Source: Meiothermus sp. Pnk-1 (GTDB taxonomy: Bacteria > Deinococcota > Deinococci > Deinococcales > Thermaceae). From it: a stretch of DNA of 64,000 bases. The stretch covers positions 1-64,000 of the forward strand of contig NZ_QKOB01000013.1 of assembly GCF_003226535.1 (NCBI RefSeq). The letters run 5' to 3'. A model generated the notes under the pieces. It made no database searches. It saw only the letters and a list, made by a program, of their open reading frames with translations, and was not told the origin of the DNA. Shown piece by piece: positions 15,572 through 23,995 of the stretch (position 1 is its first letter; the number at the start of each line of letters is the position of its first letter). Position numbers and translations under genes: made by a program.

Positions 15572-16549
15572 ATGGCGAAATTCAAAGCCCTGATCCTCGA
15601 GGCCGAAGGCCAGCCGCAGATCCGCGAGATCGACGAGGCCGAGCTTCCCGCCGGAGACGTGCGGGTGCGGGTGGAGTACTCCAGCCTCAACTTCAAGGAT
15701 GGGCTGGCCATCACCAACCAGGCCAAGGTGATCCGCAGCTACCCCATGGTTCCGGGCATTGATTTCGCCGGGACGGTAGTGGAGTCGGCCTCGCCGGAGT
15801 ACCAACCGGGGGACCGGGTGCTCCTGACCGGATGGAGGGTAGGGGAGGTCCACTGGGGCGGGATGGCCCAGATGGCCCGGGTGAAAGCCGAGTGGCTGGT
15901 GCCGCTACCCCCCGGGATGAGCCCACTGCAGGCCATGGGCATCGGCACGGCGGGGTTTACGGCAATGCTGGCGGTGAAGGCGCTGGAGGAGCACCGCCTC
16001 TCCCGGGAACGCGAGGTGCTGGTAAGCGGGGCAGCAGGCGGGGTGGGGAGTATAGCTGTAGCCTTGCTGGCCCAGCAGGGCTACAAGGTGGCCGCCTCTA
16101 CTGGCCGGAAAGACGCCTACGAGTACCTGAGGGCGCTAGGGGCTACGAGCATCATCGAGCGTGCTGAGCTGGCGGCCCCGGCTAAGCCCCTCGAGTCCGA
16201 GCGCTGGGCCGGGGGGGTGGATACGGTGGGCGGGGAAATCCTGGCCAAAGTGCTGGCCCAGACCGCCTACGGCGGCAGCGTGGCGGCTTGCGGCAATGCA
16301 GGAGGGCCTGAGCTCAAGACCACGGTCTTCCCATTCATCCTGCGCGGGGTGAACCTCCTGGGCATCGAATCGGTAATGTGTCCGCGGGAAAAGCGGCTCG
16401 AGGCCTGGAGGCGCTTAGCCCAGGACCTGCCTATGGAGCGGCTCGAGGCCATGATCCAGGTGGTACCCCTGGGCGAGGTTCCCCGCCTAGCCCAGGAGAT
16501 CCTCAAGGGGCAGGTGCGGGGGCGGGTGGTGGTAGACGTCAACGCCTGA
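15572..16549 (+). CDS. acuI: Acrylyl-CoA reductase (AcuI/YhdH family) zinc-free alcohol dehydrogenase-like oxidoreductase
   Basis: A 325-residue medium-chain reductase. The N-terminus has the catalytic-domain signature VEYSSLNFKDGLAITN and MVPGIDFAGTVV; the Rossmann motif is VLVSGAAGGVGSIAVALLA (~residue 148), and GNAGGPELKTTVFPFILRG is typical of the YhdH/AcuI branch. It would reduce acryloyl-CoA or similar enoyl-CoA with NADPH. No zinc-binding cysteines. TAAAGT (15560-15565) is 6 nt before the ATG, suggesting a leaderless start. Confidence 0.85.
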   Translation: MAKFKALILEAEGQPQIREIDEAELPAGDVRVRVEYSSLNFKDGLAITNQAKVIRSYPMVPGIDFAGTVVESASPEYQPGDRVLLTGWRVGEVHWGGMAQMARVKAEWLVPLPPGMSPLQAMGIGTAGFTAMLAVKALEEHRLSREREVLVSGAAGGVGSIAVALLAQQGYKVAASTGRKDAYEYLRALGATSIIERAELAAPAKPLESERWAGGVDTVGGEILAKVLAQTAYGGSVAACGNAGGPELKTTVFPFILRGVNLLGIESVMCPREKRLEAWRRLAQDLPMERLEAMIQVVPLGEVPRLAQEILKGQVRGRVVVDVNA

Positions 16550-16587
16550 AAAGCAGCTTGAAACTCTCTTGGCCTCTTTTCATCGGC

Positions 16588-16825
16588 TACAATGAGGAAA
16601 CCCCAGACCTGAATCTGGGGAACGCCAAGCCCGAAAGGAGGGGTTTCTATTCGTTGATCGCGCTGCCCGTCGGCGCACGCTGAGCACGTCGCTTAGGAAT
16701 CTCGACGAACTGCCACCATGCCGTATGCCACGGCACGATGGAGCATCTAAGTCGGCAGGGTGATGCCCGAGCATCCACAACAATTCTCGGGAGAAAGGTC
16801 AGAAGCAGTGTAAAAGAGGTGTTCG
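16588..16825 (+). promoter_or_regulatory. Structured leader/possible small RNA before the amine oxidase gene
   Basis: TACAAT (16588-16593) could start a transcript at about 16600. It would hold two mutually exclusive pairings: CCCCAGA (16601-16607) with TCTGGGG (16614-16620), or GAAACCCC (16597-16604) with GGGGTTTC (16640-16647). The second would bury AAAGGAGGGG (16634-16643), a perfect Shine-Dalgarno sequence. That is followed by a nine-codon frame from TTG 16654 to TGA 16683. A later hairpin is CCCGAG (16766-16771) / CTCGGG (16786-16791). No known riboswitch family could be matched by eye. Confidence 0.4.
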
Positions 16826-18166
16826 ATGAAAACGCTTGTTCTAGGAGCCGGCGTAGCCGGACTGGCCGCCGCTCAGGAGCTGAGAAGGGCAAACCACCAA
16901 GTCACCGTACTCGAGGCCCGCGACCGCGTCGGAGGACGCATCCACACCAACCGTAGCTTTGCCGCTGTACCTATCGAACTAGGAGCCGAGTTCATCCACT
17001 CTTCACAGGTTCCTACTTGGGCTCTGGCCCAGACGTTCCAGCTCAGAACCTACCCCATCAACCAACAAGACGACACCCTGGTGCGCCTGCCGGATGGGCG
17101 TTTGCGCTCGGTAGCGGAGGTAGGCTACCAGCAGCGGTGCTTTGCGGACATCCGGGCGCTGGCCTGGCCCGAGGCCAGGGGGGAGGAGTCGTTGGCGGAG
17201 TATCTAAGGCGTAATGGTCTCCACGGCGACCGGATCCCTTATAAGCTGCAGGAGTACATCTCCGATTTTGACCGCCCAGAAGCTTTGAGCGCCAAGGCCG
17301 CGCTCGAGTTCCTCCGCGACAAGTCCGCCGAGGAAGGGGATTACCGCATCCTCGACGGCTATGACTAACTAGCGATAAAGTTGGCCGGTCTGGACCCCGA
17401 GAGGTCCGCCGGGAGCGCAGTGTTCCCCCCGCTGGACATTCGGCTGGGGGTTAGGGTGGAAGTGCTCGAGTGGGGTGGCTTTGGGGTGAAAGCCATCAGC
17501 GCCGACGGACGGGTTTACTTCGCTGACCAGGCGGTGGTCACCTTGCCCTTAGGCGTTCTCAAGGCCCGACAGGTGCGCTTCATACCCGAGTTGCCCGCGG
17601 AGAAGCTCGAGGCCCTGGCCCTGTTGGGGGTGGCCGATGCAGTCAAGCTCTTCTACCACTTCGACCACCCGATCTTTCCCCCCGGCATCAACGAGCTCTA
17701 CGTGCCCGGGGCGAACCCCGACGAGTGGTGGAGCAGTTCGCGCGGCCACGGCGTAAAGATCGAGATCTTAACCTCGCTGGCTACCGGCCCCAAGGCCCGC
17801 GAGCTTCTGCGGATGCCCCAGGAGCAGGCCCTGCAGAAGGGCCTCGAGACCTTACGCCAGGCCCTGGGCCAGCCCCACCTGACCCCCAGCAAAGCCCATC
17901 TGGTCCACTGGCGGGACGATCCTTTGGCGCTAGGTGCCTACAGCAAAGCCAGCGTAGGGGCCTCCGGCGCGCGGGCTATCCTGGCCAAACCGGTAGCGGG
18001 CCGGCTTTTCTTCGCCGGAGAACACACCGCCTCCAACGCCTGGGCCGCCACCGTCCATGGGGCCTACGCCAGCGGGCGGCGGGCCGCTCGGGAGATCCTG
18101 GCCATGCGAGGCCTTCCCCAAGCACCGCTGCCGCACGCCAGATCCCAACCGGTTTACCCTTCCTAG
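16826..18166 (+). pseudogene. Flavin amine oxidase (monoamine/polyamine oxidase-like) with one in-frame stop
   Basis: Read through the stop, this is a 446-codon FAD amine oxidase. It has the dinucleotide motif [27 protein letters not shown] and ELGAEFIHS, and ends with GRLFFAGEHTASNAWAATVHGAYASGRRAA, the family's FAD-binding C-terminus. TAA at 17366-17368 follows RILDGYD, where relatives read DGYDRL, and the same frame continues with all later motifs. So only one codon is broken; recent mutation, sequencing error or two split polypeptides are possible. Start ATG 16826 has an AAGAGGTG upstream. Substrate unknown. Confidence 0.8.
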
Positions 18167-18180
18167 CCCTCTTCTCGCCG

Positions 18181-18213
18181 CTCCTCGAGCCCTGACAAGC
18201 AGGGCTCGAGGAG
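18181..18213. terminator. Perfect 13-bp inverted repeat, probable terminator
   Basis: Arms 18181-18193 (CTCCTCGAGCCCT) and 18201-18213 match exactly around a 7-nt loop, 15 nt after the amine oxidase stop. There is no U-run, so intrinsic termination is uncertain; such T-less GC hairpins are frequent after genes in this group. Confidence 0.5.
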
Positions 18214-18291
18214 GCACATCTACGTAGCCGGGGAGCCCCGAGAGGACGATCCACCGCGTTTGGCGTAGGTCTTTCACGGTAAGCTAGAACT

Positions 18292-18993
18292 ATGCGGGTC
18301 AGGGTACTTTTATTCGCGTTGTTTCGAGAGCAGGCCGGAACCGGCGCGCTCGAGCTCGAACTCCCTCAAGACGCTACGGTGAGGACGGCAAAAGAAACCC
18401 TGGAAGCTCGCTTCCCTGGCCTCGAGCTTTCCGGTGGGTTGGCGGCGGTGAACCAGCGCTTCATCAAGGCCGATCACCCCTTGCACGAGGGGGATGAGCT
18501 GGCCTTTTTGCCGCCGGTCTCCGGCGGGAACGCCGAGGGCTCAGTAGGCGATGAGGGGCAGAACAGCTTTGGTCTGACCCCCGAGCCTCTGAACCTCCAG
18601 CCCTATGTGGAGTGGGCCAGCGCGCCACCGTATGGGGCGGTGGTGGTTTTCTTAGGCACCACCCGTAGCCCCAACCGGGGCAAAGAGGTGACCTACCTCG
18701 AGTACGAAGCCTATCCCGGCATGGCCGAGGCGACGATGCGCCAGATCATCACCGAGATGCGCCAGCGCTGGGTGTTGGGCCGGATAGCTCTGTGGCACCG
18801 CACGGGCCGGGTCCACCCGGCGGAGGCTTCGATCCTGATCGTCGTATCAGCCCCCCATCGCCCGGAGGCCTTTGAAGCCTGCCGGTATGCCATCGAACGG
18901 GTCAAGCAAACCCTGCCGATTTGGAAAAAAGAGTTTGCTCCGGACGGCTCACACTGGGTTGAGGGGCACACCCCTTCCGGGTTCCAGCTATAA
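18292..18993 (+). CDS. Fused MoaD-MoaE molybdopterin synthase
   Basis: A 233-residue fusion. Residues 1-79 are a MoaD ubiquitin-like sulfur carrier ending FLPPVSGG (Gly78-Gly79); residues ~96-233 are MoaE, with VVVFLGTTRSPNRGKEVTYLEYEAYPGMAEA, the RTGRVHPAEASILI strand and the catalytic-lysine region KQTLPIWKKE. Molybdopterin synthase converts cyclic pyranopterin monophosphate to molybdopterin. MoaD works only with a free C-terminal Gly-Gly, so proteolysis after Gly79 is expected, as shown for mycobacterial MoaX. TAAGCT (18280-18285) is 6 nt before the ATG, suggesting a leaderless mRNA. Confidence 0.92.
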   Translation: MRVRVLLFALFREQAGTGALELELPQDATVRTAKETLEARFPGLELSGGLAAVNQRFIKADHPLHEGDELAFLPPVSGGNAEGSVGDEGQNSFGLTPEPLNLQPYVEWASAPPYGAVVVFLGTTRSPNRGKEVTYLEYEAYPGMAEATMRQIITEMRQRWVLGRIALWHRTGRVHPAEASILIVVSAPHRPEAFEACRYAIERVKQTLPIWKKEFAPDGSHWVEGHTPSGFQL

Positions 18994-18999
18994 TGTCTA

Positions 19000-19233
19000 A
19001 TGACCGAACTCCCCCTGATCCTGCTCCGCTGGGCCCTTTGGCTGCTGCCGGGAGTGCTGGGGTTGCTAGGGGTACGGGCTTGGGTTCGGAGGCGGGGCCG
19101 GGTGGGGCTGGGGCTTTTGCTAGCCGGTCTGGTGGCAGCCCTGCTCGTCAGGCCGCTTCCGCTAGGTTTCGTGCTGCTAGCGCTAGGAGCGCTGGCCGGA
19201 TGGCCAACGGGTCGCCAAGCCCCGCGCCAATGA
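19000..19233 (+). CDS. Small hypothetical membrane protein
   Basis: A 77-residue protein with about three hydrophobic segments (LILLRWALWLLPGVLGLLGV, VGLGLLLAGLVAALLV, LGFVLLALGALAG) separated by arginine-rich turns. It starts 7 nt after the moaD-moaE stop and is probably translated from the same mRNA. No family recognised. A role is unknown, but the composition and position make it a plausible real gene. Confidence 0.5.
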   Translation: MTELPLILLRWALWLLPGVLGLLGVRAWVRRRGRVGLGLLLAGLVAALLVRPLPLGFVLLALGALAGWPTGRQAPRQ

Positions 19234-19362
19234 GGGGGAATGGCGCGCCCACGAAGGTCGGCCCGGATACACTGGTAAAAACTCGTTCGCGCCGCAACAG
19301 GAATTCTTTAGAGAAAGGCGATATGGCAATGGGAGAGAGCGCAGCAACAGGGAGGTCCCTCC

Positions 19363-21375
19363 TTGGATGAGGTGAGCTGGAAACTGTTTGCCCCGCTCTC
19401 GGTGGAGCGGTCGCCATTGCTGGTCGAGTACTGCCTGCACCCCCAAGAGGCCCTGATTCGGCTAGGGGGGGCCAAGGGGGCGTTGCTCCGGCCCTACCAG
19501 TTACAGGAGTTGCTGGTCCACCTGATGAGCCGCCAGCCCTGGACCCACCCCGAGGCGGCCTATGCCCCCCCTAAGCTGCACCTGGGGGCCCGCTCCTACA
19601 CCCTAAGCGAGTCGGCCCGGTTGACCCTGGTCGAGACCTTCCAGGCTCTGCTGGTGGAGATCCGCCTCGAGACCAGCCAGCCCCCCCTGGTACAAGAGGG
19701 CTGGCAGCGCACCATCGTGCAGCTAGACCGCTCTTCCTTCGTCACCCTGGAGGATGGGCTGGCCACCATCGCCCAGGCGGCCCGGCAGAACCTCGGGCTC
19801 TCTGGGGTCAACATCTGGCTGCGTGCACCCGGCACCCCCAACCTGCTGTGGAAGTGGCCGGGAAACTCCCCCTCGGAGCAGATCGGCCCCCAGACCCACC
19901 CGGTCTTTTTCACAGTGCTCGAGCGCAGCCTGGTGCTGGCGATAGAAGACACCGGCAAGGATGCCCGGGTGGCCGAACTTCGCCCCTGGCTCATCCCCCG
20001 CGGGGTGCGGGCCTTGATGCAGGTCGCCGTGCATACCGAGGAAGGGTTGGGCGGGGTGCTGTGGCTGGAAAGCGCCCAACCCCGCTCCTGGAGCAGCGAG
20101 GAGCAGGCCTTTGCGGCCCTTTTGGGCCATTTGTTGGGGCGGCTTTTGGAGGCCGAGCGCTTCCGCAGCACCGCCGAGCGGATCAAAGCGCTCGAGGAGA
20201 AACAGCGCCCTCGCCTGATGGCCAGCGGAGAGGAGTTCCGCGCCCGGTTGGGGCCGCTTTTAATCCAGGCCAAGCGGGGGAACCGCTCGCTGGCTTTGGT
20301 GCGCATCGCGCTGGAGCCTCCTCCCGGCCAAAATATCCCAATCGCCCGCGAGCTAGCCTCGGGAGTTCGCCAAAGCGACTTGGTCGCCGATCTGGAAAAC
20401 GGCCAGTTCGTGTTTCTGGGCGAGGTGCGGCGGCCCGGAGGTGGGGCGCAGCTGGCCAGCCGCCTTTTTCAGCGGCTGCGCGCGGCCTTGGGACGTCAGG
20501 CTGGTCTCTCCCTGGGCTTGGCCCTCTTCCCCCAGGACGCCAGCGACCCCGAGGAACTCTGGAACCGGGCGGCCCAAGCCTGCCAGCAAGCCCAAGCGGC
20601 AGGGGGCGGCATCCGGCTGGCCGTCCCCGAGGCGGTGGATTTGGAGAACGCCCTGGCGCGGGGTGAGCTCGAGCTGCACTTCCAGCCGCTCTACCGGCTG
20701 GCCACCTCCCAACTCGCGGCGGTCGAAGCCCTGGCCCGTTGGCGCAAGGGGGCCAAGATCCAGCGTAGCGCCAGCGAGTTCTTGCCCATCGCCGAGCAGG
20801 CCGGGCTGATGGAGGCAGGCGACCGCTGGACCCTCCAAAAGGTGCTCGAGCAGGCCACGGTCTTCCAGTCGGTAGACCCCAGCGTGCAGTTCACCCTCAA
20901 CCTCTCCACCGACTCGTTGCTGAACCCCGAGTTCCCTCGAACCCTAGCCGCCCTGGTGGCCGAGCGCAGCCTGGCCCCCGGCGGAGTGGTGCTGGAGATC
21001 CGCGAGGAAGCGCTACTCTATGATCTGGCAACCCTCAGCCAGACCCTGCGCGCGCTCAAAGGGATCGGAGTCAGGATCGCCCTCGATGATTTCGGGGCCA
21101 ACCCTCTGCCCTTCTGCGAACTCCAGCGCTGCTCGCCGGACTGGCTCAAGCTGAGCCCGACCTTGTGCACGCTGGAAAACGCCCGCCTGGCCAAGGCGCT
21201 GGTCGAACTGGCCCACGCCCTGGGAGCTCAGGCGGTGGCCAAGGGGCTCGAGACCCAAGAGCAGGTGGACGCCATGCGAGAGCTGGGCTTCGACCTGGGG
21301 CAAGGCCACGCGCTGGGCCGCCCGGTCCCTGCCGAAGACCTGGGCGCGCTGCTGGTGTGGGGGGTAGGGCGCTAA
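19363..21375 (+). CDS. GAF-GGDEF-EAL protein with altered cyclic-di-GMP motifs
   Basis: A 670-residue protein with a GAF-like sensor (~115-265), a degenerate GGDEF domain (~285-420; ENGQF at 345-349 where GGDEF should be) and an EAL domain (~430-665). The EAL part keeps the signature E455-A-L-A-R, Asn513, Glu545, Asp575-Asp576 and Gln647, but KxD is KLS (Lys596) and the EGVE loop is KGLE (Lys627). Cyclase activity is very unlikely; phosphodiesterase activity is doubtful, so it may be a c-di-GMP receptor. The start is TTG 19363 with GGGAGG 8 nt upstream; no suitable ATG exists in frame. Confidence 0.82.
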   Translation: MDEVSWKLFAPLSVERSPLLVEYCLHPQEALIRLGGAKGALLRPYQLQELLVHLMSRQPWTHPEAAYAPPKLHLGARSYTLSESARLTLVETFQALLVEIRLETSQPPLVQEGWQRTIVQLDRSSFVTLEDGLATIAQAARQNLGLSGVNIWLRAPGTPNLLWKWPGNSPSEQIGPQTHPVFFTVLERSLVLAIEDTGKDARVAELRPWLIPRGVRALMQVAVHTEEGLGGVLWLESAQPRSWSSEEQAFAALLGHLLGRLLEAERFRSTAERIKALEEKQRPRLMASGEEFRARLGPLLIQAKRGNRSLALVRIALEPPPGQNIPIARELASGVRQSDLVADLENGQFVFLGEVRRPGGGAQLASRLFQRLRAALGRQAGLSLGLALFPQDASDPEELWNRAAQACQQAQAAGGGIRLAVPEAVDLENALARGELELHFQPLYRLATSQLAAVEALARWRKGAKIQRSASEFLPIAEQAGLMEAGDRWTLQKVLEQATVFQSVDPSVQFTLNLSTDSLLNPEFPRTLAALVAERSLAPGGVVLEIREEALLYDLATLSQTLRALKGIGVRIALDDFGANPLPFCELQRCSPDWLKLSPTLCTLENARLAKALVELAHALGAQAVAKGLETQEQVDAMRELGFDLGQGHALGRPVPAEDLGALLVWGVGR

Positions 21376-21395
21376 GGGCGCCGGTAAGTCGTAAT

Positions 21396-21409
21396 ACGCA
21401 AAACGCTCA
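21396..21409 (+). repeat. Short ACGCNNN heptamer tract (two units)
   Basis: Units ACGCAAA and ACGCTCA in the gap after the EAL gene, preceded by GTCGTAAT. The same order GTCGTA...ACGCAAAACGC occurs in the larger tract near 38750. Confidence 0.45.
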
Positions 21410-21500
21410 GCTCCCCTAAGACCACCTGTTCCCGAACGAACCGGCAGAAAGGTGAACCGGGCAGTTCAAGCCCCGCACCGCTCCCCTATACTGAGGCGTT

Positions 21501-22535
21501 ATGGACTTACCGGTGGCCGATCCTCGTTCCTCCATCCTGGGCCTGGCCCCCCAAGCCCTGCCCGGCGAGGGCTACCGCAAGCAACAGATCGCGCACTGGC
21601 TGTATGCCCGCGGGGTGAGGGAGTGGAGCGAGATGACCGACCTTCCCCAGGGCCTGCGGCAGGAACTGGCCAAGCAATACCGGGTCTCTGAGTTCACCCA
21701 GGTGACCCCCTTCGTGAGCCAAGACGGCTCGGTGAAGTACCTCTACACCCTTTGGGACGGCCAGAAGACCGAAGCCGTCTACATGCCCTACGCGGGCCGC
21801 AAGACCATCTGCATCTCCAGCATGGTGGGCTGCCCGGCGGGCTGTACTTTTTGCGCTACCGGGAGGATGGGCTTTGGCCGCAACCTCACCGCGGCGGAGA
21901 TTCTCGACCAGATCCTCTTCGCGGCCCATCACCAGGGCCACTCCCCGCGCGAGATCAGAAACGTGGTGCTGATGGGTATGGGAGAGCCTCTGCTCAACCT
22001 GAACCACGTACTCGAGGCCATTGGCCGGATGCTTGACCCCCAGGGCCTGGCCATGAGCCCGCGCCGGATCACCCTTTCCACGGTGGGTATCCCACGGGGG
22101 ATCTACCGCCTGGCCGAAGAAGACCTGGGCGTGCGGCTGGCCCTCTCCCTTCACGCCCCCGACGACCAGACCCGGCAGAAAATCATCCCTACCGCTCACC
22201 GCTACTCCATCGCCGAGATCATGGAGGCGGTGCGGCACTACTACGCCAAGACCAAACGGCGGGTGACGCTGGAGTACACCCTGCTCAAGGGCCTGAATGA
22301 CCACCTCTGGCAGGCCAGGGCGCTGGCTGGGCTCCTGGCCGGGCTCTCCGCACACATAAACCTCATCCCCTGGAACCCCTGGGAAGGGGCCCCCCACCAG
22401 GGCACGGGCAAAGAAAAGATCCTCGCGTTCGCCGCAGCCCTCGAGCGGGCGGGAATCCCGGTCTCGGTGCGCTGGAGCCGGGGGCGCGATGTAGGGGCAG
22501 CCTGTGGCCAGCTCGCCCTCCGGGGGGCCTCATAA
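21501..22535 (+). CDS. rlmN: 23S rRNA (adenine2503-C2)/tRNA methyltransferase, radical SAM
   Basis: A 344-residue RlmN. The radical SAM cluster cysteines are Cys111, Cys115 and Cys118 in GCPAGCTFCATG; the C-terminal methyl-carrying cysteine is Cys335 in GAACGQL. Other landmarks are MGMGEPL, STVGIP, LALSLHAP and NLIPWNP. It makes m2A2503 in 23S rRNA and m2A37 in some tRNAs. TATACT (21487-21492) ends 8 nt before the ATG, so the mRNA leader is very short or absent. Confidence 0.95.
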   Translation: MDLPVADPRSSILGLAPQALPGEGYRKQQIAHWLYARGVREWSEMTDLPQGLRQELAKQYRVSEFTQVTPFVSQDGSVKYLYTLWDGQKTEAVYMPYAGRKTICISSMVGCPAGCTFCATGRMGFGRNLTAAEILDQILFAAHHQGHSPREIRNVVLMGMGEPLLNLNHVLEAIGRMLDPQGLAMSPRRITLSTVGIPRGIYRLAEEDLGVRLALSLHAPDDQTRQKIIPTAHRYSIAEIMEAVRHYYAKTKRRVTLEYTLLKGLNDHLWQARALAGLLAGLSAHINLIPWNPWEGAPHQGTGKEKILAFAAALERAGIPVSVRWSRGRDVGAACGQLALRGAS

Positions 22536-22592
22536 GCCGCAAGGCCCCCTGCGCTGACGCCTCTCATCTATCCCCAATAGAATGGCTGCGGT

Positions 22593-23084
22593 ATGAACCG
22601 AACTGCCCTGAGCGTCATTGCGGTCTTGGTAGGGCTGGGGGTGGGGGCCATCTTCCTGCTGACCCGCCCGAAATCCAGCCCCAACGCCGCCACAGCCGCC
22701 TCTACCCTCTGCACCAACCGCCCCCAAGCCGCCAAACTGGACCCCGCCAGCATCACCGCACTCAAGCTGGAGGATACCCAGGTCGGCACCGGCCCCGAAG
22801 CCATCACCGGCGACACCGTGGAGGTGCACTATATCGGGCGCCTGGCCGACGGCAAGCAGTTCGACACCTCTTGCGACCGGGGCCAGCCCTTCTCCTTTCG
22901 CCTCGGGGCGGGCCAGGTCATCCCCGGCTGGGACTCGGGGATCGTGGGCATGAAGGTGGGCGGCAAGCGACGGCTGTTCATCCCCGCCAACCTGGCCTAC
23001 GGTGCGGCCAGCCCTAGCCCCGACATCCCGGCCAACTCGCCCCTGATCTTCGACGTGGAGCTGCTCAAGGTGACCAAGCCCTAG
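22593..23084 (+). CDS. FKBP-type peptidyl-prolyl isomerase, membrane-anchored
   Basis: A 163-residue protein with an N-terminal anchor (ALSVIAVLVGLGVGAIFLL) and an FKBP domain from ~residue 58: GDTVEVHYIGRLADGKQFDTS, FRLGAGQVIPGWDSGIVGMKVGGKRRLFIP, LAYGA and LIFDVELL. Active-site aromatics (Tyr, Phe, Trp, Tyr) are kept. It should assist proline isomerisation of exported proteins on the outer face of the membrane. TAGAAT lies 9 nt before the ATG. Confidence 0.9.
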   Translation: MNRTALSVIAVLVGLGVGAIFLLTRPKSSPNAATAASTLCTNRPQAAKLDPASITALKLEDTQVGTGPEAITGDTVEVHYIGRLADGKQFDTSCDRGQPFSFRLGAGQVIPGWDSGIVGMKVGGKRRLFIPANLAYGAASPSPDIPANSPLIFDVELLKVTKP

Positions 23085-23109
23085 CCGAGCTAGGCATATA
23101 CTCCAGATG

Positions 23110-23931
23110 ATGCGCTTCGTGGTCGTCAGCGGGCAGAGCGGGGCGGGCAAGACCACCGCCCGGTTCGCCCTCGAGGATCTGGGCTATTTTTCGGTGGATA
23201 ACCTGCCCCCCGCGCTCTGGACTCGCCTTCTGGAGCATCTGGAAAAGGCCGGGGTTGAGCGGGCGGCGGTGGTGGTGGATATCCGCACAGGGAAGCTTCT
23301 GGAGGGCGTGGAAGAGGTACTGCAAAAGCTTCACCCCTTTCTCATCTACCTCGAGGCCCGCCCCGAGATCCTGCTCAAGCGCTACAACCTCTCGCGCCGG
23401 CTGCACCCGTTAGGGGTAGGCAACCTGCTTGCCGAGATCGATGCCGAGCGGCACACCCTGGCCCCCTTACGGGAACGGGCAGACCTGATCATCGACACCA
23501 GCGACAAAAGCGCCCGCGAGCTCAAGAACGCGCTCGAGGAGGCCCTGGGCGAGGAGGAGGGCTTTGTGCTCAGGCTCATCTCCTTCGGCTACAAGTGGGG
23601 GCCCCCCCAAGATGCTGACCTGGTGCTCGACGTGCGCAGCCTACCCAACCCCTACTACGTCCCCGAGCTCAAACCCCGCCCCGGTACCGATCCCGAGGTG
23701 GCCGCCTACGTCTTCAGCCGACCCGAAGGCGAACCCTTCTACGGGGCTTTGCGCAGCGCCGCTGGGCTGGCCGCAGAGGGGGCCAAGGCCGAAGGCCGGG
23801 GAGCCTACACGGTAGCGGTCGGGTGCACCGGAGGCCGTCACCGCAGCGTGGCGGTGGTGGAGCGGCTGGCCCGCGAGCTCGAGGGTCGCCTGCGGGTGGA
23901 AGTCGAGCACCGCGACCTGGCCAAGGAGTGA
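23110..23931 (+). CDS. rapZ: RapZ/YvcJ nucleotide-binding protein
   Basis: A 273-residue RapZ-family protein with Walker A SGQSGAGKTTA at the N-terminus, DNLPPALW, the Walker B-like FLIYLEA, and the conserved C-terminal HPYYV-like NPYYVPELKP and GCTGGRHRSVAVVERLA. In Enterobacteria RapZ controls GlmS through a small RNA; in Firmicutes YvcJ binds nucleotides and affects competence. It is upstream of yvcK as in many genomes. The second of two ATGs (23110) is preferred because TATACT (23097-23102) ends 7 nt before it. Confidence 0.92.
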   Translation: MRFVVVSGQSGAGKTTARFALEDLGYFSVDNLPPALWTRLLEHLEKAGVERAAVVVDIRTGKLLEGVEEVLQKLHPFLIYLEARPEILLKRYNLSRRLHPLGVGNLLAEIDAERHTLAPLRERADLIIDTSDKSARELKNALEEALGEEEGFVLRLISFGYKWGPPQDADLVLDVRSLPNPYYVPELKPRPGTDPEVAAYVFSRPEGEPFYGALRSAAGLAAEGAKAEGRGAYTVAVGCTGGRHRSVAVVERLARELEGRLRVEVEHRDLAKE

Positions 23932-23995
23932 ACCCGTGCCCTGCTTGGATCTTCCTCGAGTCTTAGACCGGCCCTCAAACCGCGGGAGGCCCTGA

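Noticed and set aside
16601-16640. Resemblance to a TPP riboswitch 3' segment (ACCTGA-TCTGGGG-AACGCCA)
   Set aside because: The essential 5' half with CTGAGA is missing; promoter-like sequence lies there instead, and the downstream gene has no link to thiamine.
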